Positions 10,631 to 21,611 of a DNA stretch of 64,000 nt are shown here, piece by piece. A program made the position numbers and the translations under genes. Under the pieces are notes generated by a model that was given only the letters and a program-made list of their open reading frames with translations, was not told the origin of the DNA and ran no database searches. Source of the stretch: Lonicera japonica (lineage: Eukaryota > Streptophyta > Magnoliopsida > Dipsacales > Caprifoliaceae); assembly GCA_021464415.1 (NCBI GenBank), contig CM038471.1, positions 14,436,073 to 14,500,072 on the forward strand. The letters run 5' to 3'. Position 1 is the first letter of the stretch; each line of letters starts with the position of its first letter.

Positions 10631-11294
10631 TGACGCGAACCCGGATCGTCTTTTCTAGCCAGTCTAATGGATCCTCAACCCTTGAACTACAAACGTAGCA
10701 AGAACCTTGGAATACGTCGAAAGATGGAAGGCGGAAACCTCAACCCAACGCTTAAAGAAGCGCGAACCTCGGTATAATGAATGACGCCACAATCTAGTGT
10801 GATTTATAGATTGATAAGTCAAGAACAATTGAATTTACTCAATTCAACATGTCCAACATGCTCTTAAAGAACACAAAGAGAAAGCTCTCAATTTAATTAA
10901 TCATCATAACTTAATTAATAAAACAATAATGTGCCTCCTTTAAATAGGAGAAACAAAGCTAGAATCCTAATTCAAAAAGGAAACTAATTCCTACCTAGAA
11001 AAGGAAAATAACTTCTAGAATAATCCTAACACAATAAGGAAAATAATAATAAATAATAAGGAAACTTATTCAAAAAGGAAACTACTAATCTAATTCCTAA
11101 TTGAATAATAAAATAAGACGACTAAAATAAACTCCTAAATAATTAAGGAAATAATATAGAAGTCTTGAATTTCTATGGAATTACTTTTGAATTTCCATGC
11201 TCTATCCTTGTAATTCATCAGGTATAGATCATCATTTAGAATGCCACAAACCACCATGGTTGAATAGAAATTGAAGTTAAACCGGATCATATCA
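10631..11294 (-). repeat. A2 right LTR (minus orientation)
   Basis: 664 bp, inverted relative to the left LTR, from TGACGCGAACCCGG to CCGGATCATATCA. Near its inner end, bases 10631-10658 pair with the stray U5 tail at 10597-10624 (one mismatch, six-base spacer), so the centre is itself a hairpin. Confidence 0.9.
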
Positions 11295-11366
11295 AATCTG
11301 ATTGTAGAAACGATCTTGCAACCGTACTTGCTACAGATTTTGTCAATCTCTTAGTAGAGTTCGTAT

Positions 11367-12231
11367 CAACTTATTATATTCTCAAGTTGTCGATTATCCA
11401 TCCTAGGCCATTTTATTATTGATTTCCACTTATTCATTAAATACACTATGGAATCAAGCTACGTATCATCTTGCTAATGATTTACTATATAATCTCTTGT
11501 TTAGTCTTGCCATTTCAATTATTAGTTCTTTAGGTACCTTATGCATTCTGACCTTACGTTTCAAGAATCAATGCTCTAGTCCAACAACAATCTGATAAAG
11601 AATCGATAATTAATAACAACAGAAGAAGCATGTAATAACAAGGAGAGATCTGACAACAACAATAATAATGATAATCAAGTAAAGGTCAACAATCTCGTAT
11701 CTCTACTATAGAAGCCGAGCTTACACCTCGTGGTATTCTAGGCCAAGAACTTGGGTTCTTGAAGGACCCCAAGCTCTAAACAAATCACGCCTCCTCCAAG
11801 AAAGGGAATCGCTCAAGAACTTGGTCCTGCCAAGTAGGTCATTTGGAGTTATACCCGCGCAGGCCATTTTCCCAGTGATTCCCCTCCAAATACTTAACAA
11901 GAATGACACCCATACAAGCAAATTCCTTCGAAGACCCTTAAGGTATTTCACCTAAGTGTAGTGCTACTACTTCCCAGGATATACAATCCCGTTGATAGGG
12001 CTACATGAATTAATTCATAAGCTGGGGTATTTACTTTATACGAACCCCACCAACAATGTGACAAAACCCATTGCAAATATGAACGAAAGATCGTTTCTAC
12101 AATCAGATTTGGATGGCACTACGACCCGTTGCTTATAAAGAAGGAAGACCCTTGGTATATAAAGGTAGATTAATTAATGGGCACCGCAAACCAACACCTA
12201 TAGAGAGATGCGAACCTTGGCATATACGAAT
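11367..12231. other. Noncoding stretch left of the assembly gap
   Basis: No supported gene. The right part (about 12085-12231) is a family C fragment in inverted orientation. The remainder is unrecognised. Confidence 0.4.
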
Positions 12232-12331
12232 NNNNNNNNNNNNNNNNNNNNNNNNNNNNNNNNNNNNNNNNNNNNNNNNNNNNNNNNNNNNNNNNNNNNN
12301 NNNNNNNNNNNNNNNNNNNNNNNNNNNNNNN
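12232..12331. other. Assembly gap of 100 N
   Basis: Exactly 100 N, the usual placeholder for a gap of unknown size. Left is family C-like DNA, right is the integrase region of a Tat element. The Tat integrase end and its 3' LTR are missing at this junction. Confidence 0.99.
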
Positions 12332-13214
12332 TAAAATGGGGTGGCCCTGGTGGAGACTCTACGGTGGTGCGGTACGGTATACCCATAATGCATATGGTAA
12401 TTTCTCGGGCCAAGTTTAGTTTCGACAGGTGTCGGTCATCTTGCTTAGGATATTCTTCGATTCTTGTTGGCGGCCTCAACTGCCCCATTGGTTTGTGGTC
12501 TTACGGCGATGATTTGTGTCGGGTGATACCGTATTCTTCCATGACTGTATTAGCTCTCCTTCGAAGTGAGTGCCGTTGTCTGAGATGATCTCTTGTGGGA
12601 CCCCATACCGACAGATGATATTCCTTCTGATGAATCGGGCAACTTTCCTAGCGTCAAGGGTTTGAAAAGATTCGGCCTCTACCCATTTAGTGAAGTAGTC
12701 GATGGCCACTAGTATGAACTCATGGCCGTTGCTGGCTTTGGGCGAAATCTTCCCAATGACGTCGATTCCCCAGGTTGCGAAAAGCCAGTGAGTAGTCATA
12801 CTGTACAACTCTTTTGGAGGAAGTTTCTGAGATTTAGTGTAGATTTGGCACTTGAGACAACGGCGTACGTGGTTAACGCAGTTGTTCTGCAGGGTAGACC
12901 AGTAATATCCTTGCCTGATGATTTTACGGGCCAGTGTATGACCGCTCATGTGAGGTCCACAATCGCCTCCATGTATCTGATCCATCATTTTGATAGATTC
13001 TTCTTCAGAGAGGCATTGGAGATGAGCTCCATCGTAGTTCCTTTTATATAGTCTCCCGGCGTAAAGTATGAATCTTGATGCTAATCTTCTGAGCGTAACC
13101 CGTGTTCTCTTGTCCGCTTGCTCCGGATACTGATGATTTTTCAACAGGTTCCAGATGTCGTAAAACCAAGTGGTTGAGTCCCCATTCTCTTCATTCTCTA
13201 CCTCAAGGGCCATG
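12332..13214 (-). pseudogene. Tat element integrase (3' truncated)
   Basis: An HHCC zinc-binding region is visible: His residues in HGGDCGPHMSGH, then CVNHVRRCLKC. The catalytic core follows, with Asp in TWGIDVIGK and Asp in IISDNGTHFEG. The third acidic residue, in RPQTNGAVEAANK, lies in another frame after a frameshift near 12500. The sequence continues to about ATPF and enters the gap. Integrase joins the cDNA ends to host DNA in the nucleus. The upstream frame continues across A3 into the second RNase H at 18787, showing one original polyprotein. Confidence 0.85.
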
Positions 13215-13219
13215 CAGTG

Positions 13220-13987
13220 TGACGCGAACCCGGATCGTCTTTCCTAGCCAGGCTAATGGATCCTCAACCCTTGAACTACAAACGTAGCAAGAACCTTGGA
13301 ATACGTCGAAAAGATGGAAGGCGGAAACCTCAACCCAACGCTTAAAGAAGCGCGAACCTCGGTATAGTCGAAGACGCCACAATCAATTGGTGGAGAATTG
13401 ATTGATAAGTCAAGAACAATTGAATTAATCAATTCAACATGTTCAACATGTTCTTAGAGAACACAAAGAGAAAACTCTCAATATTATTAATCATCAAAAC
13501 TTAATTTTAAAACAATAATGTGCCTCCTTTAAATAGGAGAAACAAAACTAGAATCCTAATTCAAAAAGGAAACTAATTCCTACTTAGAAAAGGAAAATAA
13601 CTTCTAGAATAATCCTAATATAATAAGAAAATAATAATAAATAATAAGGAAACTTATTCAAAAAGGAAACTACTAATCTAATTCCTAATTGAATAATGAG
13701 ACTCAAGAAGCCCTATTAATTTAAAAACAATTTAAATTAATATCTTCTAGATTATTCCACTGGGACTCCTTGCCGTTTTACCTCTTGAACTTCCACGCCC
13801 AGTCCTTAGGAACTCCATTAAATGTATGATTATCATTTAAGCTCCTTGCTTCAAGCATGTGAAATTCTATAAAATTCCATTTGAATTTCCATGCTCTATC
13901 CTTGTGATTCATCATGTGCGGATCATCATTAGAATGCCACAAACCACCATGGTTGAATAGAAATTGAAGCTAGACCGGATCATATCA
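13220..13987 (-). repeat. A3 left LTR (minus)
   Basis: 768 bp. It belongs to the long-LTR subfamily, which has about 110 extra bp of U3 compared with A1, including a second copy-specific block around 13760-13860. The TATA motif reads CTTTAAATAGGAG on the plus strand. Confidence 0.9.
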
Positions 13988-15820
13988 TACCCCTCTTCTT
14001 CAAGAAGATTCGTCCTCGAATCTTTGCTAAGCTTTGTTTGATTCAACCCACATCTTCCAATTTGCAGCTTGGCCTTCTTTGACAAACGGAATTCATCGAA
14101 CTTGAGGCTATGCTTCAACTCGATCATCTTTAGTTCATTGAAGAAACTTCCCGGCTGATAATTCGGATGGAAATCATTGTTGTCCACACCAATGAAGTCT
14201 ACATGCTCCACTTCATCAACTTCCAACTCGGTTCTTTGGCTAGAATCTTCTTCTTCCCTTTGCAAAGATCCTCCTCGCTTCCATGGCTGCCTTGGAAATT
14301 CCTTGATCTCCTCCGTAACTAATCTCCATATTTCTTTCACTCTCTATGGCTGCCATGCTATTCAACTCCCCCGCTAAATCCGGCTTACCTACAACACTCT
14401 CATAAAAGCAAAGAAACATAGTCTCATTCGTGCCAAGAGTGCACTTCTTGAGGTTAGCGATTAGCGCATCAAAATTCATCATAAGCAATTGACTAATCGA
14501 TATGTAACAATTCAAACTACTATTGTTACATGACAATGTGATATTCCAATGATCAAAGCCTTTCAAAACAATTTTTCCCAAGAATGGCTCAAAATTTTGA
14601 TTATTTAAACTCACAAAAGCATTATTCAAATTCACAGGGTTAGTTACCCATTCAAACAATCCACGCTCAGTTTTGAATCCCATAGCTTCTTTGGGCAACA
14701 ACTTTCCAATTCAAGTTCATCAAACCTTGCTTTAAAGCTTGCTGTCTATGTTCCAACTCAACTTTTCCTTGGTGTTGATCTCCAACGCCCTGCAAATAAG
14801 ACACAATAGATATAGGCAAAACGGGATTAAAATTGTTAGTATTTGAAAATTCTTCCTCCGATTCACTCTTTTTTTCCTTAATCTCCCTCACTTCACTCAA
14901 GTCTTTTTCAAACTCATTCTCACTAGAGATCACTGAATTTTCTTTTTTCTCTCTCTTTACCTCAGCCTCTCTCTTTTCATTACTCTCTTTTATTTTTCTC
15001 TCTCCTTCTTTCTTTTCATCTTCGCTCTCTTTCCTTTCCACTCCTTCACCATTTTTCTCTTGTTTTCGCGCACTCTCTCTCTTTTGATCACTCTCCTTTT
15101 GTAACTTCATTTGATCTTCATGAGCTTGCTTTGGTGGCAATGGAACAAGAGTAACGGTTCTCTCATTCATCTTGAAAGAGTATTTATTGGAAACGCCATT
15201 GTAATTGCTTGCCTATCAAGTTGCCATTGTCGACCCAAAATAATGTGGCTGGCTTGCATTGGAACCACATCGCATAAAACTTCATCCTTGTACTTTCCAA
15301 TGCAAGAGAAATAAGCACTTGCTCGTTCACCCTTATCACTCCATTATCATTCAGCCATTGCAACTTATAAGGACACGGGTGCTTGAAGTAGGCAGTTTCA
15401 ACTTCTCAATCATTGTTGTGCTAGCAAAGTTTGAGTAAACTCCCCCATCAATTATCAAACTACACACCTTCTCTTGCACGAGGCATCTAGTTCGAAATAT
15501 ATTCGCTCGCACGCTTGGGTCACCACATTCAGCTAGTAATTCACCTTCTACGGTTTGCTCTTCAATTTGGTTTGGCACAAAACTTCCCTTCTTCTTAAAT
15601 TGCTCATAGGTTTGGGTAAACAATTCGTTAAACTTAGAACAATCCTCATCATCAAACAAGGAAGCCTTTTTCGTACTACTACCCAAATTTTGTTTTCTCC
15701 TTCCCGCATTAGGAGTTTCACTTAACACTTGCGCTGTCTAATTTTTAGATTTCTTACTCGCGCACTATCCCTTTCAAACTCCTCATCACGCCAACTTTGC
15801 TCAAAATTAAAATAAGACAT
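13988..15820 (-). pseudogene. A3 retropepsin-like ORF, frameshifted
   Basis: Starts at an ATG at 15820, after an acceptor-like TTTTGCAG as in A1 and A6. The protein is in four overlapping pieces because of frameshifts near 15720, 15350, 14690 and 14300. The active-site motif is IIDGG, keeping the catalytic Asp that A1 lost. The Lys/Glu-rich region (about 14870-15110) and the block deleted in A1 (FEPFLGKIVLKGFD) are present. The tail DSRTNLLEEEG leads into the LTR. RT, RNase H and integrase are absent. Confidence 0.75.
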
Positions 15821-15825
15821 TCTCA

Positions 15826-15951
15826 CTGCAAAACAAAGATTAGTATAAAGAAAATAAATTTCTCACAACACTCCCTTACGTGTTTCGCTCAAAGGAGTCA
15901 CTCTAATTTTTTTTACGCTCGTGTTTGTCACTCAAAGATGATAAGCCTCAC
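15826..15951 (-). other. Candidate leader intron of A3
   Basis: Minus-strand donor TTGTGAGG at 15951, branch-like TACTAATC near 15846 and acceptor TTTTGCAG at 15826; 126 nt, five bases before the ATG. Length and position match A1. Confidence 0.45.
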
Positions 15952-16518
15952 AATTTTTTTTTTTTCCTCTTTGGAACTCCAAAACAAGTTGAATAATATG
16001 AATATAACAAGTCCTCAACAACCAATCGCACACCCACAATTAAATTGGACGCGTTCAACAATGTAATACCAAGGACTCAAGAAACCAAAATTCTAGCAAT
16101 ATTAATGAGCCAAACGAATTTCTAGAATTGCTAGAATAATTGCAAGCAGATTTCCAAACAATGGGCAACAACAAATCCCTAATTAATAATGCAAATCAAA
16201 TTCCTATGACTTTCTAGATTTTTCAACCAAAATAGACTTATATGGAGCAAAGCAGAAAAAATAAGAATCCCAACTAGAATGAAGATGCAACAAGGATCAA
16301 CAAACCCAAACGATTGATTATGATTCGAAATTTTCTAGGGTTCAATGGGAATCTTCAATTTCAATAATAGCGCAAGAGTTCATAGCAATCAAAAACCTAT
16401 TCCATGAAGCATAAAAAAAACTAGGGTTCTCGTTTCAACAATTCAACTTTCCTGAATTTTAATTCTAAACAACTCACCCTAAATAATTTTTTTTTTTTTC
16501 AAGCAATTTCGAAATTCT

Positions 16519-16520
<2 letters not shown>

Positions 16521-16563
<43 letters not shown>

Positions 16564-16749
16564 CAGAATTCACTGTTCACGCGGCACTGTTCATGCGATT
16601 ACTATTCACGCGGCACTGTTCATGCGATTACTATCACGCGGCACTGTTCACGATTACTATTCACAGCACTGTTCACCGATTACTATTCACGGCACTGTTC
16701 ATTGACACTGTTCACGCGCACTTTTTTTTTTTTTTTTTTTTTTTTTTTT
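16521..16749 (-). repeat. TGAACAGTG array and homopolymers (A3 leader)
   Basis: A T43 run (16521-16563), then about ten imperfect copies of CACTGTTCA(CG) at 16570-16712, then a T27 run (about 16723-16749), which is A-rich in element sense. It lies between primer site and ORF. Exact homopolymer lengths are unreliable in assemblies. Confidence 0.85.
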
Positions 16750-16878
16750 CTATAATTACCCTAACACAATTTTTTTTGGAATATGATTAACAAGAAATGA
16801 AGGCCTAGGGTTTCAAGAATATACTATGAAATTGAAAGAACAAGAAACTAAGATAGAAAACCTGGATAGAAAGTCTGC

Positions 16879-16889
16879 TCTGATACCAA
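16879..16889 (-). other. Primer binding site, tRNA-Met type (A3)
   Basis: CTCTGATACCA on the plus strand, the complement of TGGTATCAGAG, directly beside the minus LTR that starts at 16890. Confidence 0.85.
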
Positions 16890-17695
16890 TGACGCGAACC
16901 CGGATCGTCTTTCCTAGCCAGGCTAATGGATCCTCAACCCTTGAACTACAAACGTAGCAAGAACCTTGGAATACGTCGAAAAGATGGAAGGCGGAAACCT
17001 CAACCCAACGCTTAAAGAAGCGCGAACCTCGGTATAGTCGAAGACGCCACAATCAATTGGTGGAGAATTGATTGATAAGTCAAGAACAATTGAATTAATC
17101 AATTCAACATGTTCAACATGTTCTTAGAGAACACAAAGAGAAAACTCTCAATATTATTAATCATCAAAACTTAATTTTTAAAACAATAATGTGCCTCCTT
17201 TAAATAGGAGAAACAAAACTAGAATCCTAATTCAAAAAGGAAACTAATTCCTACTTAGAAAAGGAAAATAACTTCTAGAATAATCCTAATATAATAAGAA
17301 AATTAATAATAAATAATAAGGAAACTTATTCAAAAAGGAAACTACTAATCTAATTCCTAATTGAATAATGAGACTCAAGAAGCCCTATTAATTTAAAAAC
17401 AATTTAAATTAATATCTTCTAGATTATTCCACTGGGACTCCTTGCCGTTTTAACTAGGTGTCTTGAACTTCACGCCCAGAAATCCTTAGGAACTCCATTA
17501 AATGTATGATTATCATTTAAGCTCCTTGCTTCAAGCATGTGATGGGTTTGGATTCTATAAAATTCATTTGAATTGGGTCCATGCTCTATCCTTGTGATTC
17601 ATCATGTGCGGATCATCATTTAGAATGCCACAACCACCATTGGTGGTTGAATAGGTTGGAGTTAATTGAAGCTAAAAGACCGATCATGGTTATCA
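16890..17695 (-). repeat. A3 middle LTR (minus, noisy)
   Basis: About 806 bp. Up to about 17440 it matches S1 almost base for base. After that it carries scattered insertions of 2-9 bp (for example gggtttgg near 17544 and ttggagtta near 17655) that no sister LTR has, which explains the extra length. Confidence 0.8.
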
Positions 17696-18009
17696 TACCC
17701 CTCTTCTTCAAGAAGATTCGTCCTCGAGGGATCTTTGATTTCTAAGCTTTGTTTGATTCAACCCACATCTTCCAATTTGCAGCTTGGCCTTCTTTGACAG
17801 TTTTCTTAACGGAATTCATCGAACTTGAGGCTATGCTTCAACTCGATCATCTTTAGTTCATTGAAGAAACTTCCCGGCTGATAATTCGGCTGAATTCGAT
17901 GAATTCCGTTTGTCAAAGAAGGCCAAGCTGCAAATTGGAAGATGTGGTTGTTGAATCAAACAAAGCTTAGCAAAGATTCGAGGACGAATCTTCTTGAAGA
18001 AGAGGGGTA
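17696..18009. repeat. A3 palindrome centre
   Basis: The 3' internal region of the element runs in minus sense to about 17889 and then turns around at GGCTGAATTCGATGAATTCC into the same region in plus sense, ending in the purine tract GAAGAAGAGGGG just before the plus LTR. The spacer is almost nil, so arms are about 120 bp plus the flanking LTRs. Confidence 0.75.
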
Positions 18010-18781
18010 TGATATGATCCGGTCTAGCTTCAATTTCTATTCAACCATGGTGGTTTGTGGCATTCTAAATGATGATCCGCACATGATGAATCACAAGGAT
18101 AGAGCATGGAAATTCAAATGGAATTTTATAGAATTTCACATGCTTGAAGCAAGGAGCTTAAATGATAATCATACATTTAATGGAGTTCCTAAGGACTGGG
18201 CGTGGAAGTTCAAGAGGTTAAAACGGCAAGGAGTCCCAGTGGAATAATCTAGAAGATATTAATTTAAATTGTTTTTAAATTAATAGGGCTTCTTGAGTCT
18301 CATTATTCAATTAGGAATTAGATTAGTAGTTTCCTTTTTGAATAAGTTTCCTTATTATTTATTATTAATTTTCTTATTATATTAGGATTATTCTAGAAGT
18401 TATTTTCCTTTTCTAAGTAGGAATTAGTTTCCTTTTTGAATTAGGATTCTAGTTTTGTTTCTCCTATTTAAAGGAGGCACATTATTGTTTTAAAAATTAA
18501 GTTTTGATGATTAATAATATTGAGAGTTTTCTCTTTGTGTTCTCTAAGAACATGTTGAACATGTTGAATTGATTAATTCAATTGTTCTTGACTTATCAAT
18601 CAATTCTCCACCAATTGATTGTGGCGTCTTCGACTATACCGAGGTTCGCGCTTCTTTAAGCGTTGGGTTGAGGTTTCCGCCTTCCATCTTTTCGACGTAT
18701 TCCAAGGTTCTTGCTACGTTTGTAGTTCAAGGGTTGAGGATCCATTAGCCTGGCTAGGAAAGACGATCCGGGTTCGCGTCA
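18010..18781 (+). repeat. A3 right LTR (plus)
   Basis: 772 bp, TGATATGATCC to GTTCGCGTCA, long-LTR subfamily. It is followed by CAGTG, the same 5-mer that precedes the left LTR. Confidence 0.9.
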
Positions 18782-18786
18782 CAGTG

Positions 18787-19240
18787 TGCTGGTCCTGATC
18801 TTCTTTGTATCATAAGAGTTATTTCTTCCATCCCCTCCGGGATATCGATTATAGATGCCAAGGTTGCTAGTGCGTCAGCAAAATTGTTTTGTGATCTGGG
18901 AACATAGTAAAACTCTGAATGCTCGAATCTTCCTGCGACATCCTCTAGTCGGGCCAGGTAAGGGACTAATTTTTCATCTCTGATCTTCCATTCCTTTAGA
19001 ACTTGGTGAACCACTAATGCTGAATCTCCGTACACTTGTATTCTCCTTATACCCCTTAGGAGTGCGATCTCTAATCCGATTATACAGACTTCATACTCGG
19101 CCATGTTGTTGGTGCAGAAGAAGTCTAGACGATACGATACTTAGGAGTGGGTTTGGTCTGGAGAGACTAACAGGATGCCTATCCCGTTCCCGTTTCGATT
19201 GGTGGCCCCGTTAAAGTACAATTCCAGCCTTCATCGATCT
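18787..19240 (-). pseudogene. Tat element second (archaeal-like) RNase H
   Basis: Motifs in order: LYFNGATNRNGNGIG, NNMAEYEVCIIGL, IQVYGDSALVV, and a C-terminal DALATLAS block. This extra RNase H after the RT-linked one defines the Tat lineage. The first catalytic residue, normally Asp in FDGA, reads Asn, a G-to-A change, and a stop falls near 19143. The frame runs into the A3 target site and continues as integrase beyond it. Confidence 0.82.
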
Positions 19241-20312
19241 CAACATTCATGATAGTTTCGTCTGGGAATTTGGCTTCTTCTAGCATGTCCCCCAATATTG
19301 GATTGTGGGCCAGGTAATCAGCTATAATCTTTCCTTTGACTCCTTTCTGGGTCATGTAGTTGATGTCGAATTCGGAGAGCAAGAATAACCATTTTGCCAT
19401 ACGGTTCGAGAGAGCTGGTTTCTCGAAGAGGTATTTCAACGGACCAATTCGTGATGCCAGAATGACCGAGAAAACCAGCATGTAGTGCCGTAATTTTTGC
19501 GTTACCCAGACGAGAGCGGTGCATGATTTCTCCAATGGCGTGTAGTTTATCTCAAATAGGGACAATTTCTTGCTGATGTAGTAGATGGCCTGTTCTTTCC
19601 GTGTGTCGGTCAGATGTTGGACTAGCATGGCTCCTGCAGCTGAATCAATGACGGTCAGGTATAGAATTAGTGGCAGTCCAATCTGTGGTGGGGCTAACGC
19701 AGGTTTGGAGAGGTAGTCTTTTATTTTATCAAAAGCTTCCTGGCACTGATCGTCCCATTCTCCTGGTGAAGTCTTTCTCAGGAGTTTGAAGATAGGTTCG
19801 CAAGTCTGAGTAAGCTGAGAGATGAACCTGCTGATATACTGCAAATTACCCAAAAATCCCTAAACTTCCTTCTCGGTACAAGGCTCGGGCATGTCTCAGA
19901 TAGCTCGAACTTTGGCAGGGTCTACCTCAATTCCCTTTTTACTGACGACATAGCCTAGGAGCTTTCCTTTGGTTACCCCGAACACGCATTTTTGCGGATT
20001 GAGTCTCATCTGGTACTGGCGGAGGCGGTCAAAAAAAGCTTGCAAGGCTGGTACATGGCCTTCTCTCTCTTTCGACTTGATATCATGTCATCTACATACA
20101 CTTCTACCTCTTTGTGAATCATGTCGTGGAAGATAGCGGTAGCTGCCCTCTGATACGTTGCCCCGGCGTTCTTCAGCCCGAATGGCATAACGGTGTAGCA
20201 GTATGTCCTCCACGGTGTGATGAATGCTATTTTCTCTTGGTGATCCGGGTGCATCTTGATCTGATTATACCCGGTAAAACCATCTATGAATGACTTCAGG
20301 GCATGGTTGGCG
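19179..20312 (-). pseudogene. Tat element RT (C-terminal part) and first RNase H
   Basis: The RT palm and its catalytic motif YVDDM appear near 20095, after MPFGLKNAGATYQR. Frameshift and stops follow (about 20030 and 19860). The connection and first RNase H then run 19853-19179, with EWDDQCQEAFDKIKDYL and VIDSAAGAMLVQ. RT copies the element RNA to cDNA; RNase H removes the RNA. The RT N-terminus lies on the other side of solo LTR A4. Confidence 0.85.
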
Positions 20313-20317
20313 GTATT

Positions 20318-21091
20318 TGACGCGAACTCGGATCGTCTTTCCTAGCCAGGCTAATGGATCCTCAACCCTTGAACTACAAACGTAGCAAGAACCTTGGAAT
20401 ACGTCGAAAGGATGGAAGATGGAACCTCAACCCAACGCTTAAAGAAGCGCGAACCTCGGTATAATGAATGACGCCACAATCTAGTGTGATTGCTAGATTG
20501 ATAAGTCAAGAACAATTGAATTTACTCAATTCAACATGTTCAACATGCTCTTAAAGAACACAAAGAGAAAGCTCTCAATTTAATTAATCATCATAACTTA
20601 TTTAATAAAACAATAATGTGCCTCCTTTAAATAGGAGAAACAAAACTAGAATCCTAATTCAAAAAGGAAACTAATTCCTACTTAGAAAAGGAAAATAATA
20701 ACTCCTAGAATATTCCTAATGCAATAAGGAAATTAATAATAAATAATAAGGAAAATATTCAAAAAGGAAACTACTAATTCTAATTCCTAATTGAATAATG
20801 AGACTCAAGAAGCCCTATTAATTTAAAAACAATTTAAATTAATATCTTCTAGATTATTCCAATGGGACTCCTTGCCGTTTTAACCTCTTGAACTTCCACG
20901 CCCAGTCCTTAGGAACTCCATTAAATGTATGATTATCATTTAAGCTCCTTGCTTCAAGCATGTGAAATTCTATAAAATTCCATTTGAATTTCCATGCTCT
21001 ATCCTTGTGATTCATCATGTGCGGATCATCATTTAGAATGCCACAAACCACCATGGTTGAATAGAAATTGAAGCTAGACCGGATCATATCA
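20318..21091 (-). repeat. A4: solo LTR of the A family
   Basis: 774 bp, minus orientation, long-LTR subfamily, starting TGACGCGAACTCGG and ending GGATCATATCA. The target duplication GTATT is perfect (20313-20317, 21092-21096). It disrupts the Tat RT between the palm's first and second blocks. It most likely arose by recombination between the two LTRs of a former full insertion. Confidence 0.93.
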
Positions 21092-21096
21092 GTATT

Positions 21097-21603
21097 ATCC
21101 ACTATCAAATCAATATTGGGTAATGGGAAATCGTCTTTCAGGCAAGCTTTATTGAGATCCCGGTAATCTACACAAATGCGGACCTTACCATTTGCCTTTG
21201 GAACGGGCACAATGTTGGCTAACCATGAAGGGTACTCGATCACACGTAAGAACCCCACACTTAGTTGTTTCATCACCTCTTCTTTTACTTTCAGGGACCA
21301 TTCTGGCGTAAGTTTTCTCAATTTCTGCTTGACGGGCCTAAATTCTGGCTTGGTGTGTATCTCGTGCATGACTATCTGGCTGTTCAAACCTGGCATATCT
21401 TCATAAGACCAAGCAAAGACATCCACGTACTCTTTCAAAGTTTGTGTGAATTCTTCTCTTTCTGTCTCACTTAGACTTGCCCCAATACGGACCTCTTTCC
21501 TCTTTTCTTCTGTCCCGAGATTAATTACAAGAGTGTCTCCTTCCTCGCTCTGTATAAGCTGCTTGTCCCGTTCAGGGTGTTCGTTTAGTCTTTCCAACTC
21601 CAT
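21097..21603 (-). pseudogene. Tat element RT, N-terminal part
   Basis: Shows the linker FAWSYEDMPGLN, then RT block 1 with EYPSWLANIVPVPKANGK and VRICVDYRDLNKAC, ending at the A4 target site. The frame continues in 20312-20006. This portion is intact apart from the insertion. Confidence 0.87.
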
Positions 21604-21611
21604 ATAAGCAA

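Larger units (their letters stand above)
9626..11294. mobile_element. A2: palindromic insertion with inverted LTRs
   Basis: Reading left to right: a complete plus-strand LTR (9626-10289), a tRNA-Met primer site, an A-rich leader with a TGAACAGTG array, a stray 28-bp U5 tail (10597-10624), then a complete minus-strand LTR (10631-11294). Both outer ends are U3 ends (TGATATGATCC and its complement). The flanks are a perfect 5-bp duplication, AATCT (9621-9625 and 11295-11299). The two 664-bp LTRs share variants not seen in A1 and differ at about one position over the stretch compared by eye. Shared private variants plus matching duplication suggest one insertion of an already palindromic DNA. Confidence 0.85.
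13220..18781. mobile_element. A3: element with inverted outer LTRs
   Basis: Segments: minus LTR (13220-13987), full minus internal region (13988-16889), minus LTR (16890-17695), about 195 bp of 3' internal DNA in minus sense, the same region in plus sense (about 17890-18009), then a plus LTR (18010-18781). Both outer ends are U5 ends (TGACGCG... and ...CGCGTCA). The target duplication CAGTG is perfect (13215-13219, 18782-18786), and removing insert plus one copy restores the Tat frame. This is the mirror image of A2. Bases 17450-17870 carry many small insertions unlike any sister copy, so the inner structure may be partly an assembly error. Confidence 0.75.

Noticed and set aside
16521..16563. 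Long T and A runs as poly(A) tails of LINE or SINE insertions
   Set aside because: They occur at the same place in the leaders of several A/B copies, without target duplications.
9626..18781. A2 and A3 as products of one large inversion between two ordinary elements
   Set aside because: That would exchange flanks and leave unmatched 5-mers, but each insertion has its own perfect duplication (AATCT and CAGTG).
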